64,000 bases of DNA. Source: DATIRA01 sp963766505. Lineage in GTDB: Bacteria > Pseudomonadota > Gammaproteobacteria > Steroidobacterales > Steroidobacteraceae. Every line of letters begins with the position of its first letter. The stretch's first letter is position 1. Location: positions 434,001 through 498,000 of the forward strand of contig CAVYAL010000005.1 in assembly GCA_963766505.1 (NCBI GenBank), written 5' to 3'. The position numbers and the translations under genes are program-made. Shown one piece after another: positions 51,801 through 60,833 of this stretch. The notes under the pieces were generated by a model, which did not search any database, was not told the DNA's origin, and saw only the letters and a program-made list of their open reading frames with translations.

Positions 51801-53104
51801 GGCTGATCTCCGCTGAGGTAATCGATCTGGTGCTGTGCCTGGGCGCGATCGGCAGCGAGCCGCAGGTGCTTGATGCGTGTTCGGAGCGCGACTTCCCGCG
51901 CACTGATCACTTCCTCGATCATCGCCCGGTTGTTGCGCCAGGCGAGCATCGCCGCCTCCACCGACTGCTCCGCGAGCGGCAGCAGCTGAGACTCGTAGAA
52001 CTTCTCGAGCTCTAGCGTGCGGCTCGTATCGGCCCAGGCTTCGGCGAGCATCGTGCTCATCTCTCGCACGTGGTCTTCGTGCTGTTCGACGAGTCCGCGT
52101 GCCTCGGCGCGTGCCGCCGACACCTCCCGGTCCTGGCGGTTCTTCCTGAACACCGGCAGGTCGAAGCTCACCATCGCGCTCACCATGTCCGAGCGTGAGC
52201 GGCCGTCCTGCATTTCTCCGTCCCGCCACCCGTAGCTCAGGTCCAGCATCCAGCCCGGACGATTGCGCTGCAGCGCAAGCTCGGCCGTTGTTTCAGCCGC
52301 CCGGATGCGCTGCTCGTAGTCCAGCTGTGCCGGGTGCTGGTGCAGTTGGTGCTCGAGCTCGGCGAGCGGCGCGGGTTCGCGCGCCGCAGGTAACACGAAT
52401 GGACCGGCCTGGCGTGCCGCGTCCTCTCCCAGCCAGCGGCGCAGCTGCGCACGCTGCATGGCCTGGTCCCTGTCGAGGTCGAGCTGGCGCTCGCGCAGCA
52501 TCGCGGCGTCCAGGCCCGCCCGCAGCAGGTCGAGCTGCCTGCCCTCGCCCGAGGCATAGCGCGCCCTGGCCGAGCGACGCAACTGCTCGACCCAGTCCTC
52601 CTCGACCTCGAGCAGTTCGCCGGCCCGCTGCAGGTAGGCGAGCTCGGTCCACACCCGTCGGACCTCCAGGCGCACCCTCAGCCGCCGGTCGGCCGCCACG
52701 GCCTCCCTGGCGCTGGCCGAGATGTCCATGCGCTCGCGCGCCAGCCTGCGCGTGTTCCCGGCAGGGAACTCCTGGCTGACGCCAAGCTCGAGCATGGTCA
52801 TGTCCTCGTCGTCGAGGCTGAATGAATCGACGGGCAGGTTGACCGCGCCGAGGCGCAGCCGCGGGTCCATCAGCTGGCCCTCGGCCACGCCGCGCTCGCG
52901 CATCGCAAGGGATTCCTCGGCCAGCACGACCAGGACTGCATCGCGCTCGACGGCAATGCGCTCGGCCTCCGCCAGCGAGAGTGCGGACGACGCGGGACTG
53001 AACGAAACCAGTGCCCCGGCGAGTACGAGGCCGAGCGGGATTCGCGGGTCCGCGCCACGGACCACGGCGATCGACCGGCTCGCAGCCGGACGCAACTTGA
53101 ACAT
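51797..53104 (-). CDS. cusC: CusC/TolC-like outer-membrane efflux protein
   Basis: A 435-residue outer-membrane efflux factor: a signal region (GLVLAGALVSFSPASSALS) without a lipobox, then the long alpha-helical repeats of the TolC fold (LRRSARARYASGEGRQLDLL and a second repeat near 300-400). It should form the exit duct for the CusBA pump. GGGAGG six bases ahead supports the ATG at 53104; a longer frame begins at 53137. It is the first efflux gene, 63 bases behind the His-rich gene. Confidence 0.9.
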   Translation of the reverse strand: MFKLRPAASRSIAVVRGADPRIPLGLVLAGALVSFSPASSALSLAEAERIAVERDAVLVVLAEESLAMRERGVAEGQLMDPRLRLGAVNLPVDSFSLDDEDMTMLELGVSQEFPAGNTRRLARERMDISASAREAVAADRRLRVRLEVRRVWTELAYLQRAGELLEVEEDWVEQLRRSARARYASGEGRQLDLLRAGLDAAMLRERQLDLDRDQAMQRAQLRRWLGEDAARQAGPFVLPAAREPAPLAELEHQLHQHPAQLDYEQRIRAAETTAELALQRNRPGWMLDLSYGWRDGEMQDGRSRSDMVSAMVSFDLPVFRKNRQDREVSAARAEARGLVEQHEDHVREMSTMLAEAWADTSRTLELEKFYESQLLPLAEQSVEAAMLAWRNNRAMIEEVISAREVALRTRIKHLRLAADRAQAQHQIDYLSGDQP

Positions 53105-53167
53105 GACCAACCTCCCGACAACGACAGTGGGCTTCAAAAAAACCCGGAAAGGCGAAGCGGAGTCGGT

Positions 53168-53671
53168 CTACTCGATGAAGCGACAGTAACTGACGGTCAG
53201 TGGCGTGGGCGGCCGGGCAGCAGCAGCGTGCTGGGGCGCGAAACGGATCGCCGGAGTCGGGATTGCGACCACGGTGTATGCGACGGCCAGTGGCGGGACC
53301 AGTACGGCACCAGCCGCGCGAGCGTCGACCTGCGGGTCGTGCGGGAACGAACACTGCTCGTCCGGGGAACCGGCCGTGTGGCCTGAATCATCGGGACAGT
53401 AAAGGCAGTGCCGCACCGGCTCCTCGCCCGGATCGCCCGCGGCATGGTGTGCATGCATGTCATGCGCGCCATGGTCCACGCCATGCCCGTCCCCGGCGAG
53501 CACGACTGCAACGCCGGGATCGCTGCCTTCGGCGGAATGAGCCATCACGCAAGGCAGCGCGGCCATTTGCAGCCAGGCCAGGCAGAACAACGCCAGCACG
53601 CTCCTGGCAAGCGCACGCTGCCGGCGCCTGATCCAGGACAGCCCCTTCGGCATGCCTGCACGGCTCATCAT
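53168..53671 (-). CDS. Exported His-rich protein at the head of the copper operon
   Basis: A 167-residue protein with a hydrophobic export segment (SVLALFCLAWLQMAALPCVMA). It has a His/Asp/Met stretch (GDGHGVDHGAHDMHAHHAAG) and HCLYCPDDSGH and QCSFPHD Cys/His pairs, then a C-terminal hydrophobic part (VLVPPLAVAYTVVAIPTPAI). It resembles DUF2946-type proteins that lead copper-resistance operons. It may bind periplasmic copper. The start is uncertain (ATGs at 53671 and 53668), with no good Shine-Dalgarno. Confidence 0.72.
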   Translation of the reverse strand: MMSRAGMPKGLSWIRRRQRALARSVLALFCLAWLQMAALPCVMAHSAEGSDPGVAVVLAGDGHGVDHGAHDMHAHHAAGDPGEEPVRHCLYCPDDSGHTAGSPDEQCSFPHDPQVDARAAGAVLVPPLAVAYTVVAIPTPAIRFAPQHAAAARPPTPLTVSYCRFIE

Positions 53672-53769
53672 GACCGCCGACACTAGCGCGCCATGCCGTG
53701 CCATGGCAAGCGAGCAGGCGGCGGTGCCCGGCCAGGCGCCGCATTCAAGCCTGAACCCATGAACTACTG

Positions 53770-53775
53770 CACAAT
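53770..53775 (+). promoter_or_regulatory. -10-like box placed for a leaderless transcript
   Basis: CACAAT ends six bases ahead of the GTG at 53782, the same spacing as the box at 13701. No Shine-Dalgarno sequence was seen in between. Confidence 0.25.
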
Positions 53776-53781
53776 GGCCCC

Positions 53782-55002
53782 GTGAGAACCTTTCTGACGA
53801 CGACCGCGGTGATGCTGGTGCTCGCGGCCTGCGCTCGCGAGCCCGGGCCCTGGCTCGACACCGTCGAGCTGCGCGAGCTGCCGGCCGGCGAAGGCGCCCG
53901 GTATCCGAGTCTTGCGACCGGCCCGGCAGGCGAAGTGGTTGCGGGCTGGCTCGAACCCGACGGGCAGGGCTACGCGCTGCGCTTCTCCAGCTGGCGGCAG
54001 GGTCGCTGGCAGCCGGCCGGCACGGTTGCAAGCGGAGCGAACTGGTTCATCAACTGGGCCGATTTCCCGTCCGTCGTGCCGCTGGGTGGCGACCGGCTGG
54101 CCGCTCACTGGCTGGAGCAGACCGCCGGGGGCATTTATTCCTACGACGTGCGCGTGAGCCTCTCCGAAGACGGCGGCCGGAGCTGGTCCCGCCCGTTCAG
54201 CCCGCACGATGACGGAACTCCCACCGAGCACGGATTCGTCTCGCTGTTCAGCTGGGACGGCGGGCCCTGGGCCGCCTGGCTCGACGGACGGCACACCGGC
54301 GGAGATCACGAGGGCGGCCACGGGGGCGGCACTGAGCACGGCTCGACAGAGGCCGCGATGACATTGCGCAGCGGACCGTTGACCGCAACGAGCGGCGAGG
54401 ACGTAGAGATCGACGCGAGGGTATGCGACTGCTGCCAGACGGACGTCGCGATCACCGCAGAAGGTCCGGTGCTCGTGTATCGGGACCGCGGCGCAGGCGA
54501 GGTCCGCGACATCGCGCTGACCCGCCGGACCCCACACGGGTGGTCCGACCCGGTGCTCGTCCACGCCGACGGCTGGCGCATCGATGCCTGCCCGGTCAAC
54601 GGGCCGGCCGTGGACGCAAGCGGTTCGACCGTAGTGGTCGCATGGTTCACCGCGCCGGACCTGCCGCGGGTCCGGCTCGCCTTCTCCGAAGACGGGGGAC
54701 GCTCGTTTTCGCAGCCGCTCGAGGTCGCCGAAGGCAGGGTCGCCGGACGCGTCGACGTCGTGCTCGCCGGCGGACGGGCGATCGTCAGCTGGCTCGCGGA
54801 CGGGGACTCGGGGGCAAGGATCCGTGCCCAGCCTTTTGACCGGGACGGCCCGACCGGCGACGCTGTCGACATCTCGGTATCCAGCGTAGCCCGGTCGTCG
54901 GGATTCCCGCAGATGGTGGCAACCGACGAGGGTCTGCTGTTCGCCTGGACGGAAGTCCGCGACCCGCCGACGATCGCGACCGCGACCGCCACTCTGCGCT
55001 AG
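53782..55002 (+). CDS. BNR/sialidase-fold lipoprotein with CxCC and His-rich loops
   Basis: A 406-residue lipoprotein (lipobox LAAC at 14-17) with Asp-box-type propeller repeats (SEDGGRSWSRPF near 136-147 and SEDGGRSFSQPL near 302-313). It lacks the catalytic arginine triad and Tyr pattern that I would need to call a sialidase. Unusual parts are a His/Gly loop (HTGGDHEGGHGGGTEHGS) and RVCDCCQTDVAI. Both look suited to metal binding and fit its place divergent from the copper operon. The GTG at 53782 is used. Confidence 0.78.
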   Translation: MRTFLTTTAVMLVLAACAREPGPWLDTVELRELPAGEGARYPSLATGPAGEVVAGWLEPDGQGYALRFSSWRQGRWQPAGTVASGANWFINWADFPSVVPLGGDRLAAHWLEQTAGGIYSYDVRVSLSEDGGRSWSRPFSPHDDGTPTEHGFVSLFSWDGGPWAAWLDGRHTGGDHEGGHGGGTEHGSTEAAMTLRSGPLTATSGEDVEIDARVCDCCQTDVAITAEGPVLVYRDRGAGEVRDIALTRRTPHGWSDPVLVHADGWRIDACPVNGPAVDASGSTVVVAWFTAPDLPRVRLAFSEDGGRSFSQPLEVAEGRVAGRVDVVLAGGRAIVSWLADGDSGARIRAQPFDRDGPTGDAVDISVSSVARSSGFPQMVATDEGLLFAWTEVRDPPTIATATATLR

Positions 55003-55014
55003 TCCGGCCGCAGC

Positions 55015-55041
55015 TTTACCGCGACGGCCCTGTGCTAGGAT
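55015..55041 (+). promoter_or_regulatory. Candidate promoter of icd
   Basis: TTTACC (55015-55020) and TAGGAT (55036-55041) are 15 bases apart, about 42 bases ahead of the icd ATG. The spacing is short, so this is tentative. GGAG eight bases ahead of the ATG is the ribosome-binding site. Confidence 0.25.
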
Positions 55042-55082
55042 TCGCGGTCAATCTCAGCTAAATCCGAACCGGAGACAGCTCG

Positions 55083-56384
<1,302 letters not shown>

Positions 56385-56424
56385 CCGGCGGCGAGGTGCA
56401 TCGAAGCGGACCGCCCGGCGGGTC

Positions 56425-58176
56425 GTGAACCTCTCGGTCTCTCCGCCGCAGAGCCGCGAAGCGCTGATCGAGGACTGCGCGCAGACCCTCGTCGACGCGT
56501 TCGCGGACTACAACGCCGACTTCCGCGCCATCACCCAGCGAGCCCCGCGGCGGTTCGAGAACCGGGACTGGCGCGGCGGCCAGAAGGATGCCGTCGAGCG
56601 CATCGAGCTCTACACGAAGTACGTGGACGGCACCGTCGAGCTGATGCTGCGCAAGCTCGGCGAGGACGTCCACGAGCGCGCGATCTGGGCCGCCATCAAG
56701 CGTCGCTTCGCCGAGATCATCGATCCGCTCCCGGACAACGAGTTCCCGAAGACGTTCTTCAGCTCCGTCACGCGCAAGACCTTCGGCACCGTCGGCGTGG
56801 ACGCGGCGGTCGAGTTCGTCGCGCTGGACATGAACCCGCTGGCCAACGTCGAGACACACGTCGAGACGAAGGTGTATGTCAACCGCGGCTCGCTCGAGCT
56901 GCTGGTCGAGGAACTGCTCGCCGACTTCCGCTTCCGTACTCCCTACAGGGACTTCGATCGCAGCGTGCGTACCGTCAGCGAGGAACTGAAGGCCTCGCTC
57001 GTGTCGGGCGGCGAGCGCCGCGTCGTGGAGCAGATCGAGGTCATCAAGGAAGTCTTCTACCAGCTGACGCGCGCCTACCTGGTGGGACGCATCAGCGGAC
57101 GGGGCTGGACGCTGCCCTTCGTCGTCGCGCTGCGCAACCAGGACAGCGGCGTCGTGGTGGATGCGATCATGCTCGAGGAGGGCACGGTCAGCGTGCTGTT
57201 CAGCTTCACCCGGTCCTACTACCACGTCGATCTCGCCCACGTGGGCGAGGTGGTCAAGTTCCTGAAGGAGATACTGCCGCGCAAGCCGGTGAGCGAGCTC
57301 TACACGGTGCTGGGCCGGGCGAAGCAGGGCAAGACCGAGCGCTACCGCGAGCTGTTCGGCCACCTGCAGCATTCCGACGACCAGTTCGTGCTGGCACCCG
57401 GCGAGAAGGGCCTGGTGATGATCTGCTTCACGCTGCCGTCGTTCGACGTGGTGTTCAAGCTGATCCGCGACAAGTTCCCGTACCAGAAGAACATCCTGCG
57501 CGAGGACGTGCTCGACAAGTACGACCTCGTGTTCAAGCACGACCGTGCGGGCCGGCTGGTGGACGCGCAGGAGTTCAAGCGGCTCGAGTTCCCGATTTCG
57601 CGGATCGAGCCCGCCCTGCTCGAGGAACTCCTGGGCGAGGCTGCCAACACGGTGCACGTCGACGGCGACCAGGTCGTGATCGAGCACATGTACATCGAGC
57701 GGCGCATGGCACCGCTCAACCTGTACCTGCAGACCGCCACCCGCGAGCAGGCCGAGAAGGCGGTGCTCGACTACGGGCAGGCCATCCGTGACCTCGCCGT
57801 CACAAACATCTTCCCGGGCGACCTGTTGCTGAAGAATTTCGGCGTCACCCGCCATGGCCGCGTGATCTTCTACGACTACGACGAGCTCTGCCTGGTGACG
57901 GACTGCCGGTTCCGCGAGGTGCCCGAAGCGCAGTACGACGAGGACGAGATGCGCGGGGAGACCTGGTTCTACGTCGCCGAGAACGACGTGTTCCCCGAGA
58001 CGTTCATAAATTTCCTCGGCTTCGACCCTGGGCTGAAGAAGGTGTTCATGGACGCGCACGGCGAGGTACTCACCGCCGACTGGTGGCGTGGAATCCAGCA
58101 GCGGCTCACGGGCGGGGAACTTCTCGAGGTTCTGCCCTATCACAAGCACCGGGTGCGCGTGTTCAGCAGCCTCTGA
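56425..58176 (+). CDS. aceK: Isocitrate dehydrogenase kinase/phosphatase
   Basis: A 583-residue AceK that phosphorylates and dephosphorylates Icd. The ATP-binding start of the kinase domain is at FVLAPGEKGLVMICFTLPSF and KLIRDKFPYQK. The catalytic part with NIFPGDLLLKNFGV (Asn) and VIFYDYDELC (Asp) lies near 455-490. An N-terminal regulatory domain of about 310 residues is complete. The start is GTG at 56425. It sits behind icd and not in an aceBA operon. Confidence 0.96.
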   Translation: MNLSVSPPQSREALIEDCAQTLVDAFADYNADFRAITQRAPRRFENRDWRGGQKDAVERIELYTKYVDGTVELMLRKLGEDVHERAIWAAIKRRFAEIIDPLPDNEFPKTFFSSVTRKTFGTVGVDAAVEFVALDMNPLANVETHVETKVYVNRGSLELLVEELLADFRFRTPYRDFDRSVRTVSEELKASLVSGGERRVVEQIEVIKEVFYQLTRAYLVGRISGRGWTLPFVVALRNQDSGVVVDAIMLEEGTVSVLFSFTRSYYHVDLAHVGEVVKFLKEILPRKPVSELYTVLGRAKQGKTERYRELFGHLQHSDDQFVLAPGEKGLVMICFTLPSFDVVFKLIRDKFPYQKNILREDVLDKYDLVFKHDRAGRLVDAQEFKRLEFPISRIEPALLEELLGEAANTVHVDGDQVVIEHMYIERRMAPLNLYLQTATREQAEKAVLDYGQAIRDLAVTNIFPGDLLLKNFGVTRHGRVIFYDYDELCLVTDCRFREVPEAQYDEDEMRGETWFYVAENDVFPETFINFLGFDPGLKKVFMDAHGEVLTADWWRGIQQRLTGGELLEVLPYHKHRVRVFSSL

Positions 58177-58233
58177 CGGCCGGGACCGGGACCACCTCCC
58201 CGCTGCGCGCAACCTGCCACCGGCCGAGCGATC

Positions 58234-59766
58234 ATGACGACTGCGAGACAGCGACCGACGCCTGCATGGCCACCCTTGTGGCTGGTGCTGATGCTCGCGT
58301 TGATGGCCTTCGCGTTCCAGGGAACCCGCGGCATCTGGGAACCGGACGAGGGCCGATACACCTCGACCGGCCTGAACATGCTCGAGAGCGGCGACTGGCT
58401 CGTGCCGACGATCGACGGCGAGCACGCGCACCTGACCAAGCCGCCGATGACCTACTGGGCGCTGGCCTCGAGCTTCGCAGTGCTGGGACGCAACGAGTGG
58501 GCGGCCCGCCTGCCCGGGGCCCTCGCCTTCATCGGCACCGGACTGCTCGTCTTCGGCGTCGGCCGGCGACTGCTGCCGGCGAAGCCATGGCTGCCCGCGC
58601 TCGCCTGGGGACTCAGCCTCGCGCCGCTGACCGGAGCGAACGTCGTCTCGACGGACGCGCTGCTGGTGTTATTCGAGACGGCCGCGATGTTCGCCTTCGT
58701 CGAGGCCTGGTGTCGCGGCGACGGCCTGGCGCGCGGATGGATCCGCGCGATGTGGCTGTTCTTCGGTCTCGCGTTCATGACCAAGGGACCGCCGGGCCTG
58801 TTGCCGCTGCTCGCGATCATCGGGTACCTGGTCGTGCACGAGCGGAGTTCGCTTGCACGGCTCTTCGACCCGCTGGGCCTCGCGGCCTTCGCGCTGATCG
58901 CATTCACGTGGTTCGCACTGCTGGTCGCGCAGCAACCTGACCGGCTCGGCTACTTCCTCGGCTACGAGGTCTACGACCGTGTGTTCACGGCCAGGCACCA
59001 GCGCAATGCCGAGTGGTACGGTGCGTTCGAGATCTACCTGCCGGTGCTGCTGGTCGGGGCCCTGCCCTGGACGGCGCTTGCGCTCGCGGCTGCGGGAGGC
59101 CCGCGAAAGGCCTTTGCGGCGTTGGTCGCGCGGCCGCGTGCGCGCGACCGCCATTGGCTGCTGCTAGTCTGGTGGTTCCTGCTGCCGCTCGCGATCTTCT
59201 GCCTCGCTCGTTCGCGGCTGCAACTCTACGTGCTCCCGCTGTTCGTGCCGCTCGCGCTGATGGCGGCCCGGCCGCTGGCCCGCTGGGAGTGGCTCACGAC
59301 CCGCCGCCTGGCATGGACGGCACTACTTACCGCGACGATGCTGCTGGCGGCCAAGGGCACGCTCGCCTACTGGTCATCGGACCGCGATGCCCGCGAAATG
59401 GCGCGGGAGGTCCGCAAGCTCATCGACCCGCAGGAAATCGACGAGATCGCCTTCGTCGGGATGCGCCCGTTCTATGGGCTGAACCTGTATCTCGGCACCT
59501 CCGTCGAGAGCATCCATATCGTGGATCGGCCGCAGCAGTATTCGAAGTTCGTCGCGGAGGAGGATCTCTGCGAGGAACTCGCGGCGCGCGAAAAGAACAT
59601 CTACGCGCTCAAGGCCCATCACGAGCAGATGTTCGTCGAAGCCGTAGCCAATTGCGGCAGCTTCGAGATCGACCGGCTCGGAGAGTTCTTCGCCGACGAC
59701 AACGATATCGCGTTGTTCAGGATCCGGCCTGGCGGCGGAGCCGTGCCGATCCTTGGTTCCCGCTGA
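58234..59766 (+). CDS. ArnT-like (GT83) membrane glycosyltransferase
   Basis: A 510-residue protein with about 11-13 membrane helices and a C-terminal soluble domain (from about 390). The first periplasmic loop has GIWEPDEGRYTSTGLNMLES with the catalytic-type Asp/Glu, and HLTKPPMTYWALA. This is the ArnT/PMT pattern, in which a polyprenyl-phosphate sugar is moved to lipid A or another exported acceptor. No arn genes for aminoarabinose synthesis are nearby, so the sugar and acceptor are open. Confidence 0.88.
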   Translation: MTTARQRPTPAWPPLWLVLMLALMAFAFQGTRGIWEPDEGRYTSTGLNMLESGDWLVPTIDGEHAHLTKPPMTYWALASSFAVLGRNEWAARLPGALAFIGTGLLVFGVGRRLLPAKPWLPALAWGLSLAPLTGANVVSTDALLVLFETAAMFAFVEAWCRGDGLARGWIRAMWLFFGLAFMTKGPPGLLPLLAIIGYLVVHERSSLARLFDPLGLAAFALIAFTWFALLVAQQPDRLGYFLGYEVYDRVFTARHQRNAEWYGAFEIYLPVLLVGALPWTALALAAAGGPRKAFAALVARPRARDRHWLLLVWWFLLPLAIFCLARSRLQLYVLPLFVPLALMAARPLARWEWLTTRRLAWTALLTATMLLAAKGTLAYWSSDRDAREMAREVRKLIDPQEIDEIAFVGMRPFYGLNLYLGTSVESIHIVDRPQQYSKFVAEEDLCEELAAREKNIYALKAHHEQMFVEAVANCGSFEIDRLGEFFADDNDIALFRIRPGGGAVPILGSR

Positions 59767-59870
59767 GGCGGGCCCTGCATCCAATCCGCTGTGACCCGGT
59801 CCGGCCGCTTTGCAGCCGAGCGTCGCGGCGCGCTACCCTTTGCCAGGTTCTGGGCACTGGGACGGTCCCG

Positions 59871-60833
59871 ATGAAACATTGGACAGCTGCTCTGATGGCG
59901 GGCGTGCTTTGCGGCTGGGGCTCGGCGGCCGCGGCACAGGACCTTAACGTCCTGCTGCCGGTGCCAACGCTCGAGCGACAGATCAGTGTCGAGCCCTTCG
60001 AGATCGTGTCGGCCGAGATCAGCCGTCCGAAGGCCAAGGGCGACATCACGCTGAAAGCTGAAGTTGCCTTCTCGGGCGCTGCGCCATACCGCGTCAAGCT
60101 GCGCAAGGCGGAACCGGGCGCGGAGGACTTCAACAACCGTCCGCGCTACGACCTCGCTGCCTACGAACTGCAGAAGCTGTTCCTCGACCCTGCGGAGTAC
60201 GTGGTGCCGCCCACATCGTTGCGGATGCTGCCGCTGGCCGAGTTCCAGAAGTACTCTCCCGACGTGCGCCCGACGTTCAGGGGTTCCAATGAAGTGCTCG
60301 CGGTGCTGCAGTACTGGCTGCAGGAGGTCAAGGTGATCGAGGACGTCTACGACCCGTCCCGCTTCGCCGCCGACCCGGTCTATGCCCGGCACATCGGACA
60401 GTTGAACATCTTCACCTGGCTCATCGAGCACGGCGACTCCAACGTCGGCAACTTCCTGATCTCGCGCGCCGAGCGAGGCGCGCGCGTCTTCTCGATAGAC
60501 AACGGCGTCGCCTTCGCCCACAACGAGAGCGACCGCGGCGACCTCTGGAAGTCGATCCGTGTGGATCGCCTGCCGGCCGATACAGTCGCCCGCCTGCGAC
60601 GAATCAGCCAGGCCGACCTCGATTCCCGGCTGGCCGTACTGGCACAGTGGGAACTCCGCGACGGTCGCTACGCCTCCGTGCCACCGGGCGAGAACCTCGC
60701 GCAGCATCGCGGCGTGCGGATCGAGGACGACGCCGTGCAGATGGGACTCACGCGCAATGAAATCCGCAGCATCTGGCGACAGCTCGAACGACTGCTCGGG
60801 GACCTGGACGATGGCAAGATCAAGACGTTCTGA
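59871..60833 (+). CDS. Exported PI3K/Fam20-like kinase
   Basis: A 320-residue protein with a signal peptide (residues 1-23, cut near AAAQ). The N-lobe has YRVKLRK with a candidate ATP-binding Lys near 76-79, and the DLAAYELQKLFLDPAEYVVP stretch seen in related kinase N-lobes. The C-lobe has EHGDSNVGNFLI (D189, N194) and VFSIDNGVAF (D210). These match the catalytic DRNxGN and metal-binding IDHxxAF patterns of PI3K/PI4K-, HipA- and Fam20-type kinases. Export implies a periplasmic target. ATP is not plentiful there, so donor and substrate are unknown. Its end overlaps the next gene by 23 bases. Confidence 0.75.
   Translation: MKHWTAALMAGVLCGWGSAAAAQDLNVLLPVPTLERQISVEPFEIVSAEISRPKAKGDITLKAEVAFSGAAPYRVKLRKAEPGAEDFNNRPRYDLAAYELQKLFLDPAEYVVPPTSLRMLPLAEFQKYSPDVRPTFRGSNEVLAVLQYWLQEVKVIEDVYDPSRFAADPVYARHIGQLNIFTWLIEHGDSNVGNFLISRAERGARVFSIDNGVAFAHNESDRGDLWKSIRVDRLPADTVARLRRISQADLDSRLAVLAQWELRDGRYASVPPGENLAQHRGVRIEDDAVQMGLTRNEIRSIWRQLERLLGDLDDGKIKTF

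Noticed and set aside
53782..55002. Calling the BNR-repeat lipoprotein a true sialidase
   Set aside because: Asp-box repeats alone do not show sialidase activity and the catalytic residues could not be identified.
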